From: Methanomassiliicoccales archaeon
GTDB taxonomy: Archaea; Thermoplasmatota; Thermoplasmata; Methanomassiliicoccales; Methanomethylophilaceae
Direction of reading: 5' to 3'
DNA length: 8,809 nt
Assembly: GCA_900767505.1 (NCBI GenBank)
Contig: CAAFZG010000135.1
Location: 1 to 8,809, forward strand
This document shows, piece after piece, positions 7,382 through 8,809 of the stretch; within the stretch, counting starts at the first letter, position 1; every line of letters starts with the position of its first letter. Below the pieces are notes generated by a model. It was not told where the DNA came from and did no database searches. It saw only the letters and a program-made list of their open reading frames with translations. The translations under genes were made by a program, and so were the position numbers.

Positions 7382-7412
7382 CTTGTGCTGGGCCGTTATC
7401 TCTCGCCCATCT

Positions 7413-7437
7413 GCTTCCTCGAAGCTGTTGATTTTTT
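7413..7437 (+). terminator. Plus-strand hairpin and T-run
   Basis: A 5-bp stem GCTTC-ctc-GAAGC is followed after six bases by TTTTTT. A further TTTTTT begins about 20 bases on, near 7453. No plus-strand protein gene ends here, so if it works as a terminator it must end a non-coding transcript. Confidence 0.4.
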
Positions 7438-7464
7438 GCTCGTATTATTTAGTTTTTTCGATAT

Positions 7465-7500
7465 GTATTTATATTGAAAACGCCTATGCTATTTAAATAG
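7465..7500 (+). promoter_or_regulatory. AT-rich promoter island with two plus-strand TATA-like boxes
   Basis: TTTATATT (7468-7475) and ATTTAAATAG (7491-7500) match the archaeal TATA consensus and would start plus-strand transcripts near 7497 and 7521. The first is nearly symmetric, so it could also fire on the minus strand (ATATAAATAC, 7474-7465), giving hypB a long leader. No known gene starts at the expected distance on the plus strand, which supports a non-coding RNA or small ORF downstream. Confidence 0.4.
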
Positions 7501-7584
7501 ACCAGTCTGAGAATCAATCGGATTGGAGAAGGAGTACGGGCGGCCAAATGTTTGCGACAAAAACCGCCCGGGAGCCAAGATAGC

Positions 7585-7797
7585 ATGACTTCCGAATCGA
7601 AGATAGCCTCAGAAGTAGTTAATACGAACGCACAGGCCAGACGCAACAAGGACACCGACATCTACGGGAATCGGTACGATTCCCGTAGCGGATACTGGTG
7701 GTTGTACGATAAGGCCGTCATACTGTTTCAGGAGGATCTGTCGGCAGGGGGTGATGGCGGACTTATGACACACAGTCCTTTTTGTAAGAAAGCGTGA
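7585..7797 (+). CDS. Doubtful small ORF, 70 residues, hypothetical
   Basis: From ATG 7585 the frame encodes 70 residues including the stretch DIYGNRYDSRSGYWWLYDKA; the same frame can be extended to a TTG at 7552. No family recognised, no signal peptide or membrane helix. A weak GGGAG (7570-7574) lies 10 bases upstream of the ATG. Against it: arginine codons are CGC, CGG, CGT and AGA, and glycine is often GGG or GGT, whereas the clear genes here prefer AGG and GGA. The frame also runs through a perfect 11-bp hairpin and the T-run hairpin at 7759-7783. It could be a decayed transposase end or chance. Confidence 0.2.
   Translation: MTSESKIASEVVNTNAQARRNKDTDIYGNRYDSRSGYWWLYDKAVILFQEDLSAGGDGGLMTHSPFCKKA
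7662..7688. repeat. 11-bp perfect inverted repeat with 5-base loop
   Basis: CTACGGGAATC and GATTCCCGTAG flank GGTAC. This is the strongest hairpin in the window and lies in non-coding or doubtfully coding sequence, so protein constraint does not explain it. Confidence 0.75.
7759..7783 (+). terminator. Hairpin with T5 tract upstream of gatD
   Basis: GGACT and AGTCC form a 5-bp stem with a 10-base loop, followed directly by TTTTT (7779-7783). The loop and right arm coincide with the right copy of the 15-bp inverted repeat, so the hairpin may be a by-product of that repeat. It would isolate gatD from transcription arriving from the intergenic region. Confidence 0.4.
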
Positions 7798-7803
7798 TAA
7801 ACC
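7795..7803 (+). promoter_or_regulatory. Weak TATA-like box of gatD
   Basis: TGATAAACC lies about 30 nt upstream of ATG 7831, and no Shine-Dalgarno sequence precedes that ATG. Together this suggests a leaderless or nearly leaderless gatD mRNA. The match to the TATA consensus is poor. Confidence 0.25.
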
Positions 7804-7830
7804 ACTGTACCATACACGATTCCGAACAGC

Positions 7831-8809
7831 ATGAGCTATTCCGATTCGCTTTCAAAGACCCTCGCCGACCTCGGAGCCAGCGAAGGTGCAAGACTGTCCG
7901 TCGAGAAGGACGGCAGGTCTTTCGTGGGCACACTCATGCCCCATCATGAATTCAGTGCACCCGACATACTGATCCTGAAGATGAAATCAGGATACAATGT
8001 CGGTGTGAAGATCACGGACGCCACGAAGGTTACGCTCCTCGAAGCACCCGCAGAGAGGGTCAGGAAGGAGGCCGAAGTGGAGTTCAAGAAAGGACTTCCG
8101 AAGATCGTCCTCATCGGAACCGGCGGTACCATCGCATCCTATGTGGATTACAGGACCGGTGCCGTGCACCCCGCCCTTTCCACATCCGACATGGTCAACG
8201 CCGTTCCCGAGATCAGGGACCTGGCCAACATCGATGCCCGCGTCCTCTTCTCGATATTCTCCGAGAACATGGATGTGGAGCATTGGCAGAAGCTCGCCGA
8301 GGCCGTTGCCGAGGAGATCAACAACGGTGCCGACGCGATCATCATCCCCCATGGTACAGACACCATGGGATACACAGCTGCGGCTCTGTCGTTCATGCTC
8401 GGGGATGTGCCCAAACCGGTGGTCCTGGTGGGAGCACAGAGGTCCTCAGACCGTCCCTCTTCGGATGCAAGCAGCAATCTGATGGCCTGCGCAAGGTTCT
8501 GCACCAAGGCCGACCGTGCGGGTGTGTATGTGGTCATGCACGACACCTCCGGCGACGATTCCTTCGCTGTCCATTTCGGAACGCGCGTCAGGAAGATGCA
8601 CACCTCCGAGAGGTCCGCATTCCACAGCATCAACTGCGAACCCGTCGCCCATCTCGACAAGGACGGGAAGATGGAAATCTCCATAGACGGGCCCAAGGTG
8701 TCCGATGCGAAGGCCACGGCCAAGACCGGCATGGAGCGCGCATGCGTGCTGCTCCAGTACTATCCCGGCATGGACCCCGCCTTGTTCGAGGACATATTCA
8801 TGAGGTCCA
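7831..8809 (+). CDS. gatD: Glu-tRNA(Gln) amidotransferase subunit D, 3' end outside window
   Basis: Archaea-specific glutaminase subunit of GatDE. It releases ammonia from glutamine or asparagine, which GatE uses to turn Glu-tRNA(Gln) into Gln-tRNA(Gln). The frame stays open from ATG 7831 to the window edge (326 codons plus one base), so the C-terminus is missing. Seen: an N-terminal domain (about 1-88), then an L-asparaginase-type catalytic domain with KIVLIGTGGTIAS (first Thr, residue 100), PHGTDTMGYTA (Thr176-Asp177), VGAQRSSDRPSSDASSNL (200-217) and RKMHTSE with Lys255 before HTS. These are the four catalytic residues known in the family (Thr, Thr, Asp, Lys). The N-terminal domain and the RSSDRPSSDA segment separate GatD from plain asparaginases. 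No ribosome site is seen, so it is probably leaderless. It diverges from hypB. gatE often follows gatD in archaea and may lie just outside the window. Confidence 0.95.
   Translation, partial: MSYSDSLSKTLADLGASEGARLSVEKDGRSFVGTLMPHHEFSAPDILILKMKSGYNVGVKITDATKVTLLEAPAERVRKEAEVEFKKGLPKIVLIGTGGTIASYVDYRTGAVHPALSTSDMVNAVPEIRDLANIDARVLFSIFSENMDVEHWQKLAEAVAEEINNGADAIIIPHGTDTMGYTAAALSFMLGDVPKPVVLVGAQRSSDRPSSDASSNLMACARFCTKADRAGVYVVMHDTSGDDSFAVHFGTRVRKMHTSERSAFHSINCEPVAHLDKDGKMEISIDGPKVSDAKATAKTGMERACVLLQYYPGMDPALFEDIFMRS

Larger units (their letters stand above)
7327..7437 (+). ncRNA. Candidate structured RNA: four consecutive hairpins ending in a T-run
   Basis: Seen: hairpin A, GAACGTCG (7327-7334) with CGAC-T-GTTC (7340-7348), 8 bp with one bulged T; hairpin B, CCGTCTAGA (7351-7359) with TCTAGACGG (7373-7381), 9 bp perfect; hairpin C, TGGGC (7389-7393) with GCCCA (7405-7409); hairpin D, GCTTC (7413-7417) with GAAGC (7421-7425), followed by TGTTGA and six T (7432-7437). 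The final hairpin plus T-run favours the plus strand. A TATA-like TACTATTAAT at 7271-7280 could start a transcript near 7303. No open frame and no match to SRP RNA, RNase P RNA, tRNA or C/D boxes was recognised. On the minus strand the same sequence would be an upstream or leader structure for hypB. Confidence 0.35.
7297..7777. mobile_element. Possible MITE-like element bounded by 15-bp terminal inverted repeats
   Basis: The left end reads GGCTGTGTGTCATAA (7297-7311). The right end, read inward on the minus strand, is GACTGTGTGTCATAA (7777-7763): 14 of 15 identical, 13 in a row. Inward of both lies GTCC then GCC with different spacing. The trinucleotide ctt flanks both sides (7294-7296 and 7778-7780), a weak candidate target duplication. 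The 481-bp interval is lower in GC than its surroundings and holds no recognisable transposase, so if mobile it would be non-autonomous or a deletion remnant. Alternative: the repeat is a shared operator or promoter motif, because it has the same orientation relative to hypB and to gatD, which diverge from here. Confidence 0.35.
7521..7783 (+). ncRNA. Candidate independent transcript of about 260 nt, unassigned
   Basis: The interval has a TATA-like box at the right distance upstream (7491-7500), strong internal pairing and a hairpin with T-run at its end. Pairings seen: CGGGCGG (7537-7543) with CCGCCCG (7564-7570), 7 bp, enclosing a smaller CAAA/TTTG helix; CTACGGGAATC (7662-7672) with GATTCCCGTAG (7678-7688), 11 bp perfect; GGACT (7759-7763) with AGTCC (7774-7778), then TTTTT. 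An 8-base direct repeat AAGATAGC occurs at 7577-7584 and 7600-7607. I looked for SRP RNA and RNase P RNA signatures and found none. The interval also contains a short open frame, so a small protein with a structured mRNA is the main alternative. Confidence 0.35.

Noticed and set aside
7400..7440. Minus-strand GAGGAAGCAG as the SRP RNA helix 8 signature
   Set aside because: The paired CAGG-type partner strand and the GGAA tetraloop context are missing; the bases belong to the simple GCTTC/GAAGC hairpin.
7548..7622. Mini-ORF ATG 7548 with an in-frame TAG (7581) before TAA, a possible pyrrolysine-containing leader peptide
   Set aside because: Only 24 codons. The purine-rich GGAGAAGGAG is 13 bases away, too far for a good ribosome site, and the ATG lies inside a stem-loop. 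Nothing else supports it.
7449..7661. Minus-strand ORF of 70 residues in the intergenic region
   Set aside because: No ribosome site, no family, runs through the AT-rich promoter island and the 7-bp GC stem, with composition unlike the clear genes.
7695..7720. NikR-like half site TCATAC near 7719
   Set aside because: No GTATGA partner at the required 16-base spacing, and it is far from hypB.
1..8809. CRISPR arrays, tRNA or rRNA genes
   Set aside because: No regularly spaced identical repeats, no cloverleaf with a T-loop, and no rRNA-like conserved stretches were seen on either strand.

Overview
This window most likely comes from an archaeon, and my best guess is a gut-type methanogen of the Methanomassiliicoccales/Thermoplasmata side. 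Direct support for Archaea: a GatD-type Glu-tRNA(Gln) amidotransferase subunit, an archaeal-style HypB, several genes without Shine-Dalgarno sequences but with AT-rich TATA-like boxes, and secreted proteins built of beta-sandwich repeats with a C-terminal membrane anchor. All five visible stop codons are TGA, which fits (but does not prove) an organism that avoids TAG because of pyrrolysine. The order-level placement is inference from codon style and gene content, not from a marker gene.

Layout. (1) Positions 1-4396, plus strand: two adjacent surface-protein genes. The first is cut by the left edge of the window (1188 residues visible) and is a long repeat protein anchored by one C-terminal membrane helix. 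The second is short (about 270-280 residues), with a signal peptide, two Ig-like domains and a C-terminal helix. They overlap or nearly abut and probably form one transcription unit. (2) Positions 4397-4500: a compact convergent terminator zone with two hairpins. (3) Positions 4493-7250, minus strand: a tight operon hypB-purD-truA (nickel insertion for hydrogenase, purine biosynthesis, tRNA pseudouridylation). purD starts 11 nt after the hypB stop and truA overlaps purD by ATGA. (4) Positions 7251-7830: a roughly 580-bp divergent intergenic region, lower in GC than its surroundings and rich in structure. (5) Positions 7831-8809, plus strand: the first 326 codons of gatD, open to the right edge.

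The intergenic region is the part most worth study. Its two ends carry a 15-bp inverted repeat with one mismatch (7297-7311 and 7763-7777). Inside are a run of four hairpins ending in a T-run (7327-7437), an AT-rich promoter-like island (7465-7500), and a second possible transcript of about 260 nt with an 11-bp perfect hairpin and a T-run terminator (7521-7783). It could be a small non-autonomous mobile element (MITE-like), a pair of non-coding RNA genes, or two divergent promoters sharing one operator. The sequence alone does not decide between these.

A second oddity is the start of the small surface protein. A good Shine-Dalgarno sequence and a signal peptide with a basic n-region both point to position 3557, but the codon there is ACG rather than ATG.
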